Shown: positions 1-11,629 of the stretch, piece after piece
Position numbering within the stretch: position 1 is the stretch's first letter
Layout of the letters: every line of letters begins with the position of its first letter
NCBI GenBank assembly: GCA_002007465.1
Contig: LNAC01000351.1
Coordinates: 842,211 to 906,210, forward strand
Source: Ailurus styani
Lineage: Eukaryota; Chordata; Mammalia; Carnivora; Ailuridae
Direction of reading: 5' to 3'
DNA: 64,000 nucleotides
Position numbers and translations under genes: made by a program
The notes under the pieces: model-generated
What the model was told of the DNA's origin: nothing
Seen by the model: the letters and a program-made list of their open reading frames with translations, nothing else
Database searches by the model: none

Positions 1-99
1 ATTAAGCTTCGTGGGACAGCAATGACACGGGAGAGCTAGGTTCTTTTCTCACAGAGTTGAAGAATGAACCTCACGGACAAAGGTGAGTGAGTAAAGCAA

Positions 100-187
100 T
101 AGAAGTACTGTGAAAGATGTAAGCCTGATGATTCACAGACCTGTACCCCTTGAGCAAAGAATAAAAATAAAATTAAAAAAAAAAAAA
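100..187 (+). mobile_element. L1 3' end (carnivoran type)
   Basis: The stretch reads GTGAAAGATGTAAGCCTGAT, continues through ACCTGTACCCC and ends in an A-rich tail. The same text occurs in reverse orientation at 2765, 42127 and 45505, so it is an interspersed L1 3' UTR terminus. The 5' boundary is uncertain. Confidence 0.7.
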
Positions 188-575
188 GTTTATTAAGCAA
201 GGATACAGAGAAAGCTCTCAGAAGTGAGAGGGGTCCCCACAGGGTTTCCAGTTTCCAGGGAGGGCTTTTAGGGATGGTCTTTTATAGAAAGCTAACCAGG
301 GACTTAAATCTTTTTAACATCTCTATTGATAGCACCATTGAGTAAAGACTAGTAGTGATAACACCTTCAATGGCTTACTTCCTTTTTAGGGTCCAGTAAT
401 TCTTGGTTGGTCACAAGTAGCTATTATAACAAGACCACCTCTGACACCTAGGACAGGATCCTCTGGTTTGTTCCCTTACCTCTGGTTTCCTTTCATCTCC
501 CACGTTTTGAATTTTGTGAGCCAGATCCCAGGGCCCCCTACCTATCTCTCCCTACCTAGACCTACCTGTCCCGAA
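188..575 (-). mobile_element. Possible ERV LTR fragment, minus strand
   Basis: Directly after the L1 poly(A) tail the sequence reads GTTTATTAAGCAAGGATACA, which puts an AATAAA signal on the minus strand, followed by text resembling the R-U5 side of a class I ERV LTR. No second terminus or target duplication is visible. It could be unique DNA; the call rests on style of sequence only. Confidence 0.3.
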
Positions 576-619
576 ATCAGCAAGACCAGGAGTCAGAATT
601 CCCTTTTCTATAAAATTGA

Positions 620-811
620 CTATCAAAAGTATTTTAAGCTTGCAGGTCATACAGTCTCTGCCCCAACTACTCAATTCTGCAGTTGTATGGTGAAAGCAGC
701 CACAAACAATATGTAAACCAATAAGCAAAGCTGTGTTCCAATAAAACTATGTTTACCAAAACAGGTATTGAGACCTACTGAGCCTGCAGCCCATAGTTTG
801 CCAGTCCCTGT
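620..811. mobile_element. hAT-type non-autonomous DNA transposon relic
   Basis: Contains the eutherian repeat text CATACAGTCTCTGCCCCAAC, GTGTTCCAATAAAACTATG and CCCATAGTTTGCCAGTCCCTG-like ending. The same family recurs at 28245-28460. The 5' end is missing. Confidence 0.6.
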
Positions 812-974
812 GTAAGATGATCATGGCATTTAAGAATCCAGCCCCTAGCTTTGACTCCATAAAAAAAAACTTGAAATGTTTAGTATTTGTAAAGTTCAAA
901 TCCATTACTGACAGAAAAGATGGTTTTTCCTTTCGTCGATGTGTTTCTGTGTATTTATAACATGTTTTAAAGCG

Positions 975-1785
975 TTTCCCCAGACAACAAGGAATGGTGA
1001 GGATATTGGTGGGAATGTAAATTGGAGAAGCCACTATTGAAAATAATGTAAAGTTTATTTAAAAAAATTATCATTTGAGCCAGCAACGCCTCTTCTGGGT
1101 ATATATCCAAAGCAATTAAAATCTGGATTTTAAAGAGATATCTACACTCCCATTTGCATCGTGGCATTATTTACAAGAGCCAAGATATGGAGGCAATCTA
1201 ACTGTCCATCCACAGAAGAATGGATAAGGAAAATGCATTTTATTGATAAACAGGAGTATTCTTCAGCCTTAAGAAAGAAGTTTCTGCCATCTACAATGAC
1301 ATGGATGGAACTGAAGGAATTATGCTAAGTAAAATAAGGCAGACCCAAAGAGACAAATACTGCATGGTCTCATTTACATATGGAATCTAAAAGAGTCAAG
1401 CACATAAAAGCAGAGAAAGGTTTTTGTCAGGGGCTTGGGTGAGGAGGAAGTGAGGAGGTGCTGGTGAAAGGGTACAAGTTTTCAGTGACACAAAATAAAT
1501 AAATTTCAGAAATCTACTGTATAACATAAGGCCTATAATTACCACTACTATATTGTATACTTAAAAAATTGCCAAGATTATAAATCTCATATTAAGTACT
1601 CTTACCACAAAAGAAAAAATGGGGAGGGGTGGGGACTTTTAGAGGTAATGGGTAAGTGTATAGCACTGATAGTGATATTGGTTTCACAGATATATGCTTA
1701 TCTCTAAACCTAACAAGTTGCATACATTTAATATCTACAGCTTTTTATATGTCAATCATGCTTGAACAAAGCAGTTAAAAATTTC
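975..1785 (+). mobile_element. Old L1: ORF2 3' end and 3' UTR
   Basis: Shows the standard order of an L1 tail: GGTGGGAATGTAAATTGGAG, TGGGTATATATCCAAAGC, ACTGTCCATCCACAGAAGAATGG-type text, ATTATGCTAAGTAAAATAAG and CATATGGAATCTAAAAGAG, followed by a degenerate AT-rich 3' UTR. It carries many substitutions and stop codons, so it is an inactive, old copy. Confidence 0.8.
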
Positions 1786-1988
1786 TCTATTTAGAGGCAA
1801 CTGTAACAGAAGTCTGTACATGTTTTCTTAGTCTTTTAGCTTGTTGTACAAGGCTTACCCCTGAACTCCATGGATATCAGATCATCAGATTTTTTTCCAA
1901 AGTCTCTATAGATAAGTAGTTCTCTAAATTAATGGCAATTGTTTTACCATATATCATGACAGCTCATCCATATGAAAGACTTTCTGAC

Positions 1989-2425
1989 TTGCTAAGTTAA
2001 TAAAATATTGATTAGAAAAAATAAGTAGTTTATTATAAATGATGAACAAGGCCAGGTCAAGCAGCATTGTTATACTATTCTGCTTTGTTACTAGTTCCTC
2101 TGTCATTTGATATTTGCAGTACTACAGAACAGTGCACTGGGAGATACAGATGAGACAGATAGATAGATAGATGATAGATAGATAGATAGATAACCTTAAA
2201 AAAAGANTTGCTAAGTTAATAAAATATTGATTAGAAAAAATAAGTAGTTTATTATAAATGATGAACAAGGCCAGGTCAAGCAGCATTGTTATACTATTCT
2301 GCTTTGTTACTAGTTCCTCTGTCATTTGATATTTGCAGTACTACAGAACAGTGCACTGGGAGATACAGATGAGACAGGTAGATAGATAGATGATAGATAG
2401 ATAGATAGATAACCTTTAAAAAAGA
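1989..2425. other. Duplicated contig ends around a single N (2207)
   Basis: Bases 1989-2206 and 2208-2425 are almost the same 218-base text, separated by one N. I see only a one-base substitution next to the GATA repeat and a small homopolymer shift. This is the pattern of overlapping contig ends that were not merged, probably two haplotypes, rather than a biological tandem duplication. Confidence 0.85.
2157..2192. repeat. (GATA)n microsatellite
   Basis: Runs of GATA units interrupted by one TGATA. The same array appears again near 2376-2411 because the surrounding block is duplicated around the N at 2207. Confidence 0.9.
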
Positions 2426-2764
2426 GCCACCTATTTTACCAGCAAAATGGACTCATTCTGGAATAGCAGGTGAATTGCAACTTGGGACTTGCTAACTATG
2501 GTGAACAATGGGCAAGTTCAGAGAACAAAGGAGAGGGGCTTGTGTTTACAGAGGAAAAGCAGAAGCTCAGAGGGGCTGTTTCTGTTGATTTCAGAGTGGT
2601 GGCAGCTTCTTACTGACTGGGCTGTTGCTAGGCAAGGAGAAATTCTTCCGTCCTGCTGGATTAAGTAAAAAAAAGCTTCTTTTCCTGTTGGAGAATTCCA
2701 AGTATGCTTCTTACTGTTAGTGGTCCTTTAAGAGAGCTCCCCCTTCAGGGCTTCCCAACTCCCC

Positions 2765-3082
2765 CCCTTTTTTTTTTTTTAATTTTATTTTTATTATTTG
2801 CCCAAGGGATACAGGTCTGTGAATCATCAGGCTTACATCTTTCACAGCATTCACCAAAGCACAAACCCTCCCCAATGTCCATAACCCATCCACCCTATCC
2901 CTACCCTCCCACCCCCCAGTAACCCTCNNNNNNNNNNNNNNNNNNNNNNNNNNNNNNNNNNNNNNNNNNNNNNNNNNNNNNNNNNNNNNNNNNNNNNNNN
3001 CCCCCACGACCCCCCACCCTGCCCCTCAAGTTCCTCATATCAGAGAGATCATATGATAATTGTCTTTCTCTGATTGACTTAT
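2765..3082 (-). mobile_element. Young 5'-truncated L1 with internal gap
   Basis: Poly(T) start, then the carnivoran L1 3' UTR in reverse (ACAGGTCTGTGAATCATCAG and CCCCCCAGTAACCCTC), a run of N, then CATATCAGAGAGATCATATG and TGATTGACTTATTTC. The flanking direct repeat TTCCCAACTCCC (2752-2763 and 3083-3094) marks the target-site duplication. The text before the gap is nearly identical to the copy at 45505. Confidence 0.85.
2928..3000. other. Assembly gap (73 N)
   Basis: Only unresolved bases. The gap lies inside the young L1 and is bordered by C-rich sequence, both typical causes of failed assembly. The intact copy at 45505-45733 shows what kind of sequence belongs here. Confidence 0.98.
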
Positions 3083-3352
3083 TTCCCAACTCCCTTTTAA
3101 GTGAGGCTTCCTTTATTTATTTTCACAACATGTGTAAGAATATATACATAACGTATTATGTATGACATATACGTACCACATAAAAATATACATATTCTTT
3201 CATAAGAAAAGTCTTTTTCCTTGCTCTTATTTTAAAAGCACCTGGATATGAAAAGAAAATAATGACAAAAGAAACTAACACTTAGAAATATTCCCAGTTC
3301 CTGTTGGATCAGTTTGCAGCAGATACAGAGATATCAGATGAAAGAATTCTTG

Positions 3353-3561
3353 GGGTACCTGGGTGGCTCAGTCATTAAGTGTCTGCCTTCTGCTCAGGTC
3401 ATGATCCCAGGATCCTGGGATTGACCCCCACATGGAGCCCCTCATTGGGCTCCCTGTTCAGTGGGAAGCCTGCTTCTCCCTCCCCCACTCCCCTTGCTTG
3501 TGCTCCCTCTCTCGCTCTCTCTCTCTGTCATAAATAAATAAGATCTTTAAAAAAATAAAAA
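3353..3561 (+). mobile_element. Can-SINE (SINEC)
   Basis: Complete copy with the head GGGTACCTGGGTGGCTCAGT, the core CAGGTCATGATCCCAGGATC, a CT-rich tract, AATAAATAAG and poly(A). Flanked by the 12-base target duplication AAAGAATTCTTG at 3341-3352 and 3562-3573. Confidence 0.95.
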
Positions 3562-3573
3562 AAAGAATTCTTG

Positions 3574-4493
3574 AAGAAATCTCTGATGGTTCTTGGGTAT
3601 ATATAGCAACAACAAAAACTGTTAATCTCGGGGTTTCTCATTGCCTTATAACAAAAGGTAAACACGTAAAATACAAAAGAAAATCTTGATTTTAAACAGC
3701 CGAAAGATTAGCTCAACTGTTTCAAAAAAGGAAGTGAAATCTGTAGTTCATGAACTATAAGGATTGGGAAAATGGGATTAGAAAGCCTCCTGACAAAAAC
3801 GGAAGGAAGCAAATTATTTTAATTATTTGTATCTCTCTTTCACTGAAAAATTCAGTGCTTCCTTTGTTAGAGAGGGCTGTGAAGATTAATTATTTGACAT
3901 ATACTAAGTACTACAAATGTGCTCCATGTACCTTTCTCATTAATCAAAATGCAAGGTCTTTTGAACTTAGTCAATGTATTGTTTTTAGAAGCTATGGAGT
4001 ACATTCTACACATATAAAGACACACAAAGAAACTTGTTTTTTATTCCCTAAAAAGACACTCTGGATTTTTATTAGGCTAATCACTCATCATCACTCCCAG
4101 TCTTTATAATCTCATAGAAGCCATGTTTATGCTATTAGTAGTCCTTCTGGATCTTGCATCCTGGAGCAGTCTCAATAAGTTCCAAGATCATGGGCTGTGC
4201 CTAGGGCATACAAGTGAGAAGGATCTTTTGTAGTTTGGGTTTTCCTCTCTGGCCCACAGGCAGTTCTGGAGAGTTAGAAATATCTATATCTATGTCTCAT
4301 GTCATTTTAGAATTTTCCAAAATTTCTGACCTAATTCCAGGTTCCTGGAAGAACTGAAAAATATCTCTAACATGTTTCATCTCTGATATCTCTTAGGATG
4401 TAGTAGTAAGAGTTGTCATGTTCTTACACTGGAAATAAACTGGTACCGGCCACCTTTCCTCATCTCACATTTTCAGCTTGATTATAGTTATTT
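3574..4493. other. No gene seen; AT-rich non-coding DNA
   Basis: A 119-codon frame at 3750-4109 has no recognisable domain and no supporting splice or promoter signal. I see no repeat I can name here. Confidence 0.6.
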
Positions 4494-4507
4494 AAGAAGT
4501 ATATGGA

Positions 4508-4703
4508 GGCCTCTGGGTGGCACAGTCAGTTAAGTGTCTGACTCTTGTTTTCAAGTCAGGTCATGTTCTCAGGGTCCTGAGATCAGATCCAGCCCAGCTT
4601 TGGGCTCTGCACTCCATGAAGTCTGCTTGAGATTCTCTCTCCCTCCCTTTACCCCGCCTGCTCATGCTCTCTCTCTGAAATAAATAAGTAAATCTTTAAA
4701 AAT
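4508..4703 (+). mobile_element. Can-SINE (SINEC), older copy
   Basis: Head GCCTCTGGGTGGCACAGTCA, a diverged core and the tail GAAATAAATAAGTAAATC. Target duplication AAGAAGTATATGGA (4494-4507) and AAGAAGTGTATGGA (4704-4717) with one mismatch, which fits an older insertion. Confidence 0.92.
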
Positions 4704-4717
4704 AAGAAGTGTATGGA

Positions 4718-7040
4718 TTTAAGTCACAGTGGAATCTGCTGCACAATTTATTGATTCTTGTATTCTAAGTGTGATAAGGTGATTTGCTACATGTTTGAAA
4801 AGAAGTCCTTATATTATGCACATAAATCCATATAGATTTCTCTTTTCTATTTCTATAAATTTTTTTCATACTGTGATACATTCAATGTACCTGCTAATGC
4901 ACAGGAAAATGCATTATGCTTTTCAGACCATCTAGGTACTAGTCAACAGATAATCTACTGGGGAAGAGAAGTGATTGCAATAGTAGCAGGGCCTGTCTTA
5001 GAGTTGCTGCATTTTGTTGTTGCTCAAGCCCATTACTGTTTCTCTCCTCATCAAGGGGAGAGAAAAGACTGTTTCCTGAGTCAAGGGATAAACTGATGGA
5101 AATTCTGGTACTTTCAGATCTGTCACAGATCTAGTACTAAGAATACACAGTCTATTTTCTTGAGGCCTCCTTTTATAGATTAAGTGGCCATTCATGAATA
5201 ATTTAGACAATGAGAGAGTTATCTCAAAATCATACAACTTAAAACTAGCAAACATGGACTGTATAAGCATTACGTTCATTTGTGTGATTTTTTATCCTAT
5301 CATTTCTCTAATGTAACATTTTAAGGTCATTTAGACACACATTCAATGACATTACCCATGCTTCATTTCAATGTAGCAAAAAGGATTAATACTATTCCCC
5401 CAAGAAACAAAAAAAAAATATTCATGCTCATTTGTTATAAATAAGCAAAACCTCTACAGTGTATCCTTCTCATTATCATGACAGTTGTTACTATAATATC
5501 TGTTCTTTATGCACGGCTTGTTTTATTCTCCAGCTATACTTCAAGCATTAGGAGAGTGACGGGGGCTGAAACTGTTATCCCATTTTTCAACTCGTGAATT
5601 AAATTACATTCCATTAGGGATTCATTTGATGAAATATTCTTTAAAGTATTTAAAATATACAAATACATTGCAGCTTGTGCATAATATGTATCACTACAAA
5701 TTAGAGTAGTTAACTTCTCAAATTAAACCCAAGCACTGAAGGAATTTTTCTATCTTCCAAGGACAGTGTGAGTTCTGCTAAGTATTGTAACTCAGTGACA
5801 AGCCATTTATGTTAGATGTGCTTCTAATTAATGTTTCCCCTCGCTGCAGCATCTTTCTCTTTGAGGAATGGCTCTGAGAGAATGAAAATGCCTTTTTGCT
5901 TTATGTAAATGTCAGAAGCCTCACTGATCAACAGAGTGCTAGAACAAAAGTTCTGAAATACATGGTAACAGTTCTTGGAAAGGAATCTGCATCAGACTTG
6001 AGAATGACCCTCTGAGAAGCCACCTTAACTTCTCATCCCACTCCATTTAAAATGAAGTTGAAAATTAGTTTTAAATTGTGACTCTTATTATCACGTCTGA
6101 ACCCTATTTGCATGTATGAGAGAACAATATACAACACATTTTTATGACAAATTTATAATGGTACGTGTAGTATTTTGTATTCTTCACACCTTAGCCATAT
6201 CCTCTTAGTCACTGTGAGACATGTCATGAATTTTTGTGGGGAAAAAATAAACCAATGAAATATAAGCCCCAGGCTGTATTTAATCTGAAGAAATTTTAAA
6301 AAATTTAAAAGCTGATTTCTTTATCAAAACTAATAAACTGACAGAGAATCTAGCTTATTTCTGATTAAGCCTAACTTTTCTGTCGAACACTATTCTTTCA
6401 AAACTCAGTCTCTGGGAAAGTTTTGGAAGGATGTGCTAACTATATGTTAGTTTGTTTCAACTTCAGATTTAACATGTATTGGCAGGGGCATCTCACCTAT
6501 TCTCTACTCTGTAGGAAAGTGTCACTAACTGTAATACAATATAATAACATAAATCTTTAATTTTGATGCAAGAATATTGATTTGGTTTCCATAGTTTCTG
6601 CTTTAAACTGACAACTAGCTAGCAGTCTAGATATGTCATCACCCATACTTTCACTGAAATACTAAAATCTAGAAAACAGCAAAATCTCATTAGGTTCTGA
6701 AAGAAAGCCAAACTCAAGTCAAACTTCTGCTGGTCTATTTGGTTTTGCTTTAAACCGTAACTTGATGGAACTTATTTGATTAACTCAAATGTCTGGCTCA
6801 CTTTTGCAATGCCAACTAGGAATTATAGGAAAATCTATTCTCAGCTTTTCCACCTCTTAGTTTAGAAAGTCCATATCTGTGACAATTGACCTGCTATCAT
6901 TCTAATGTTTATGGCTAATTTTTACTACAGATAGCCCTCCTTCCCTCTTTTCCAAATTAGGATTTCTCTTTCCACTTCCAGTTGATGGAATAATCCACAG
7001 CTGTAAAATCTGTCCATCCACACATGGTTGGATAGATGGT
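4718..7040. other. No gene seen; unique AT-rich DNA
   Basis: No SINE, LINE or LTR that I can recognise and no convincing coding frame. The part around 5700-6260 is less AT-rich than its neighbours and free of obvious repeats; see findings. Confidence 0.55.
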
Positions 7041-7088
7041 TGGATGGATGGATGGATGGATGGATGGATGGATGGATGGATGGATGGA
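7041..7088. repeat. (GGAT)n microsatellite
   Basis: About twelve uninterrupted GGAT units, preceded by degenerate GGTT/GATA units from about 7028. The reverse-strand frame reading Ser-Ile-His-Pro repeats here is just the microsatellite translated. Confidence 0.95.
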
Positions 7089-7608
7089 AGGTTAGATAGG
7101 CAGGTAAGTAGATATGCAGATAGATATCAACTGGGTAGAACAAATTGAGGTAAGTGCAATCTTGGAAATTTAGTCACCAGAAATAAAGTACTACAGGCTT
7201 AAAAACAGAGATGAAAAATCCAGGAATGAAGAATGTTTAGCCTTGAGTTTCTGTAATTCCAAGCAGTAGGGAAAGAGAGCATGCTGTTTTACTACTGCTA
7301 ATTCCCACATGATAAAGTTAATTTCAACAGTGGGAAGTATTCAAGAGACTGTGGACAAAAATACACTTCCTAGCTGCAAATCTGAACCAGGCTCAAGGAC
7401 CCAGATTGTATGAACAAGAGCAAAGCATGCACCAACAATGTTAACAAGGTTGGTTAGAAAAGGATCATCTATGTTTGAATACAACATAAATGTGAGATGA
7501 TAAGATAACAAGACAAAATGAAAGGAGAATCAGATAAAGATTGGACAACTAAATATGCATTAGGACATTTAACATCGAAAAAAAAGAACATTTAAAATTA
7601 CATTGAAG

Positions 7609-7794
7609 GGGGCGCTTGGGTGGCTCAGTCAATTAAGCATCTGACTTTGGCTCAGGTCATGATCCCAGGGTCCTGTGATTGAGCCCTGCATCAGCTCCTT
7701 GCTCAGGAGAGAGCCTGCTTCTCCCTCTCCCTCTGCTGCTCCCCCTGCTTGTACACTCTCTCTCTCTCTCTTCGTCAAATAAATAAAGAAAGTG
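7609..7794 (+). mobile_element. Can-SINE (SINEC)
   Basis: Head GGGCGCTTGGGTGGCTCAGT, core CTCAGGTCATGATCCCAGGG, CT tract and CAAATAAATAAAG tail. Short target duplication CATTGAAG at 7601-7608 and 7795-7802. Confidence 0.94.
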
Positions 7795-7802
7795 CATTGA
7801 AG

Positions 7803-8820
7803 TTAATGAAAGATAAAGTAGACACAATATTGAACTATTGATATGAATGGCAAAGGTTTTATAAAGGTTTTCATATTGGAAGAAAAGTACTAATGTACAT
7901 ACACATGGTAAGATATCCGTAAGAAAAATAATGTAGAGCTAGTAAAGAACATATTTCTCACAAATATGAACAGTAAGTTCATCTATATTGAATAAAATGC
8001 TCCCAGCTGAAAAGACAAAATCATACAAATGAAAATCGTTCATGAAATTTCTAGAAAAAAAATCTTTGCTGAAGGTCACATATTTTTTTGTTAATTATAA
8101 AATGGCTAATTTTTTGTTATTATAAAAAGAAAAAATATATAAATATAAGCAGAAAGAAACAAATGATATATTTTTTAAAAATCAGAATTTTTCTTTATAA
8201 TATGAAACTAGAATCAGTATTTTCCCACAATAATACACATGTATTCCTTCACACTGTCCTTTTATAATAGATTCGAAGATCATTGAGAAAAAGGAAATCA
8301 AAACAAAAAATCAATAATGGATAATTTTTAGTGTAAAAAGACTGATACTCATACACTAGGATTCAATCTCCAGGAAAGAATAAGAAATGCTAATGATTAT
8401 GGAACATAATATTGAAAAAAATGCTTATAGAATGTACTATAGCAGAAATGAAGTACATAAGGGCAAGGAAAGTGCCATTAAAATGTCCATGTTATACAAC
8501 TTTACATTCTACATAATTCTATATTCTATGTATAATATATAATAGTGTATTAATAAGACAATATGACTAGGAGACTGCACTGAAGTTTTACATTAGGTGG
8601 TAAGAGTTGGGTAGTTTTCAATTTATGGCTTATTTTACTAAATATTTTTGCAATAAGTATGTCATATTTAATAATAAAATTAGAAAATAATATTGATTAT
8701 TAATGACATAGGAAATACTTATAACAATATCATAAAATTGTATGAATACATAAACTATAATATATTGGTGGGAAAAACCACTTGAGATACTCACCAAAAT
8801 TTTAATAGTAGTTCCTTCTA
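7803..8820. other. AT-rich stretch, possibly very old LINE
   Basis: A-rich plus-strand text with short phrases that recall decayed LINE sequence, but nothing diagnostic. No gene. It may equally be unique DNA. Confidence 0.3.
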
Positions 8821-8821
8821 A

Positions 8822-8990
8822 GTCAGTGCTTTGCAAACTGTAATGTGCACTTGAATCACTTGGGGATCTGGTTTAAAAACAGATTGTAATTTTGCTAGTC
8901 TGGGAAGTAGACTGCTATGCATGCCTAACAATTTCCCAGGAGATGCTGATGTTGCTATTCTGAGCACCACACTGCAGAAAGCAAGGACCT
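8822..8990. mobile_element. MER5A-like hAT-Charlie relic
   Basis: Text CAAACTGTAATGTGCACTTG, AATCACTTGGGGATCTGG, CCCAGGAGATGCTGATG and GAGCACCACACTG follows the order of the MER5A family. A second copy, in the other orientation, lies at 27620-27792. Terminal repeats are decayed. Confidence 0.65.
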
Positions 8991-9136
8991 ATATGCTTAA
9001 GGTTAATATCCCTGTTTCTTTATGCTTTTTATGTTATAAAACTTTTCAGTAATAAATAAATTATACTCATTATATTTTACATACTAAATTTATATTTAAG
9101 TTCTACATTTATTCATTATTTAAAAAATGGTTACAT

Positions 9137-9323
9137 GGGGCATCTGGGTGGCTCAGTCAGTTAAGCAGCTGCCTTCAGCTCAGCTCATGATCCCAGGGTC
9201 CTGGGATCGAGCCCCTGAATCGGGCTCCCTGCTCAGTGGAGAGCCTGCTTCTCCCTCTCCCTCTGCCTGCTGTTTTGCCTACTTGTGCTCTCTATCTCTC
9301 TAATAAATAAATAAGATCTTTTT
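9137..9323 (+). mobile_element. Can-SINE (SINEC), well preserved
   Basis: Head GGGCATCTGGGTGGCTCAGT, CCCAGGGTCCTGGGATCGAG core, AATAAATAAATAAGATC tail. A 15-base target duplication AAAAAATGGTTACAT lies at 9122-9136 and 9324-9338. Confidence 0.96.
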
Positions 9324-9338
9324 AAAAAATGGTTACAT

Positions 9339-10223
9339 AATGAAATTTAATCCAGAATATTTGTGATCCATTTTCTTTGCCCTCCTCTAGAATATTTAGT
9401 GCAGACCAATCGTGATTGTTTCTGTCCTAACAAACCCTCATCTTCCAAAATCTTCTATTATGACCTGACAAACACAAGTAGCTGGATAACTGAGAAAATC
9501 ATATAAACTTTGGAGATTGTGGTAAACCACATGGTATTTTTTAATCTTAAAAATCATATGCTCTAAATCTTTGGACTCATCTATTTTGAAATCAAATATA
9601 TTAGTGTGTTTAGGCCATCAGTTGTTTTCAGGGAAATAGTGCCTCAATTATGATGGAAAACTGCTAAATAATTGGTTTATAACTATGGCAACATGAGTCA
9701 ACTGGGTATTTGGCTAAAGTCCATTCAGTGGGAGGAGATTAACCTATAATTTTTAAATATAGTTTGTATTGTAATTAGTTGATTTAATTTTTTCTGTTGT
9801 TATTCTGTTGATAGGAACCATTAGGTCCCAATCTGATGTTTTTAAAACTAATGGCATGGAACAGAAAGGTTTGAATCTTTAAAAACATTTTTACAACTCT
9901 GAATTTTCCAGAGAAGTCAAAATGAAGTGACAATTTTTGAGGGGTTAGTGAGAGTAGAAAAGCAATTGCATAGGACAGTGATATGAACTAAAATGAGAAA
10001 GTCCTACCAAGTTAAAATTTCAAATGCCTGTCAGTTCTCATGCTCTGAATGACCAACTGGCCTAGTACTGCTGGGGATATGGTATCAATGGTATATACAC
10101 AAACTTTAGACACCAGTCTCTTCCACTTTCTTCTACAAATGTTAGATTTTGGAACCTATTGGAAGGTTTTTCTTTATCAACAACAAATACTGTATGGTAT
10201 TCTCGAATTCTATTCTCATGAAT
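9339..10223. other. No gene seen; AT-rich non-coding DNA
   Basis: Nothing recognised. Open frames near 10049-10243 have no domain and run into the SINE that follows. Confidence 0.55.
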
Positions 10224-10237
10224 GGGGACAAATTCTT

Positions 10238-10419
10238 TTTTAAGATTTTATTTATTGATTGATGAGAAACACAGAGAGAGAGGCAGAGGGAGAAGCAGGC
10301 TCCCTGCGGAGGCTGGACACGGGACTGCAGAGGCCCCCTGTGGGACTGCATCCCAGGACCCCAGGATCATGACCTGAGCTGAAGGCAGATGCTTAACTGA
10401 CTGAGCTATTCAGGTGCCT
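10238..10419 (-). mobile_element. Can-SINE (SINEC), minus strand
   Basis: Reverse copy starting TTTAAGATTTTATTTATTGA and ending CTGAGCTATTCAGGTGCC. Flanked by the 14-base duplication GGGGACAAATTCTT at 10224-10237 and 10420-10433. Confidence 0.95.
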
Positions 10420-10864
10420 GGGGACAAATTCTTAACTAAATGGTTACAAATTTCATAAACAACTACTTTTGGGTTTGTTTTACCTGTTTATAATTTTTAT
10501 ATGGTTAGAACTTGAGATTTCTAACAAAGTCCCATTAAGGACTACTTCACATTGTAGTAATAAATCTCTGCTTCTCTTTTCTTACTACTATAGGAGTCAT
10601 AGTTATAACTGATTCCATATTTCTCATCTTCTTTGTCTTGAGGAGAATTCAGGAGAAATATTCTAATAAGGTAACTCCATTACATTTAATATTTAGAGTT
10701 GGGCATAATAGTTAAATGAATATTTGAAATACTAGAAAGCTGCCTTTCTATCATTAATGAAGTTTCAACTTTCATTGAATTATATAAATAATATAGATAA
10801 ATTTAATGAGCACTTCTAAAAAACAGTGCAATATATAAATACATCAATAAGAGTCTAGGTTGGA

Positions 10865-10951
10865 GGGGTGCCTGGGTGGCTCAGTTGGTTAAGTGCCCTG
10901 TGGTCCTAGGATGGAAGCCCACAATGGTCTCCTTGCTCAGCAGGGAGCCTG

Positions 10952-10988
<37 letters not shown>

Positions 10989-11050
10989 GTCCCTTGGCCT
11001 GTGCTTTCTCTCTCAAATAAAGAAGTAAATAAAATATTAAATAAAGAAAC
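10865..11050 (+). mobile_element. Can-SINE, core shortened, expanded CT tract
   Basis: Head GGGGTGCCTGGGTGGCTCAG, then a jump from TTAAGTGCCC to TGGTCCTAGGATGG, meaning the usual CTCAGGTCATGAT part is missing. A long (CT)n at about 10953-10985 replaces the normal CT-rich tract. The flanks (TCTAGGTTGGAG and TTTAGGTTAGAG) may be a decayed target duplication. Confidence 0.88.
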
Positions 11051-11390
11051 AATTTAGGTTAGAGAAATTTTTGTTGTTGGAGCATTCTGATTACAAGAAA
11101 AATCAAAGCTCAAGTTATTGAATTATTTTGTAGATTCTGAAGTTCCCAGTGGGATTGCATATGTCATTTTTATGTCATTTGTTAAGATCTGGATGGTTTA
11201 TGTAGTTAGTCTTGAAGGTATAGATCTCCTCAAGATTTTTTGTGAAAAAATTCTTTATACACCTGTATTTACCTATGTATACTATTCTTATAGTTAAATG
11301 TGACTTCTAGAGTAAAGAAGGAGAAAAAGATATTAGGCATGCAGAGAAAGTAATCCCTAGGCTCTGGATAATATTAAAGCTACTAGATTC

Positions 11391-11588
11391 TGGGGCACAT
11401 GGGTGGCTCAATCAGTTAAGTATCTGCCTTCAGCTTAGGTCATGATCCCAAGGTCCTGGGATAGCTCCTCACATCAGGCTTCCTGCTTGGCAGGGAGCCT
11501 GCTTCCTCCTCTTTCTCTGCCTGCCTCTCTGCCTACTACTGCCTAATCTCTCTCTATCAAATAAATAAATAAAAATCTTAAAAAAAAT
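11391..11588 (+). mobile_element. Can-SINE (SINEC)
   Basis: Head GGGGCACATGGGTGGCTCAA, core TAGGTCATGATCCCAAGGTC, CTGCCTGCCTCTCTGCCTAC and an AATAAATAAATAAAAATC tail. I could not define the target duplication. Confidence 0.92.
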
Positions 11589-11629
11589 GTAGTTTGGTTA
11601 TTTGCATTTTATCTTTAAAATATTCTAGG

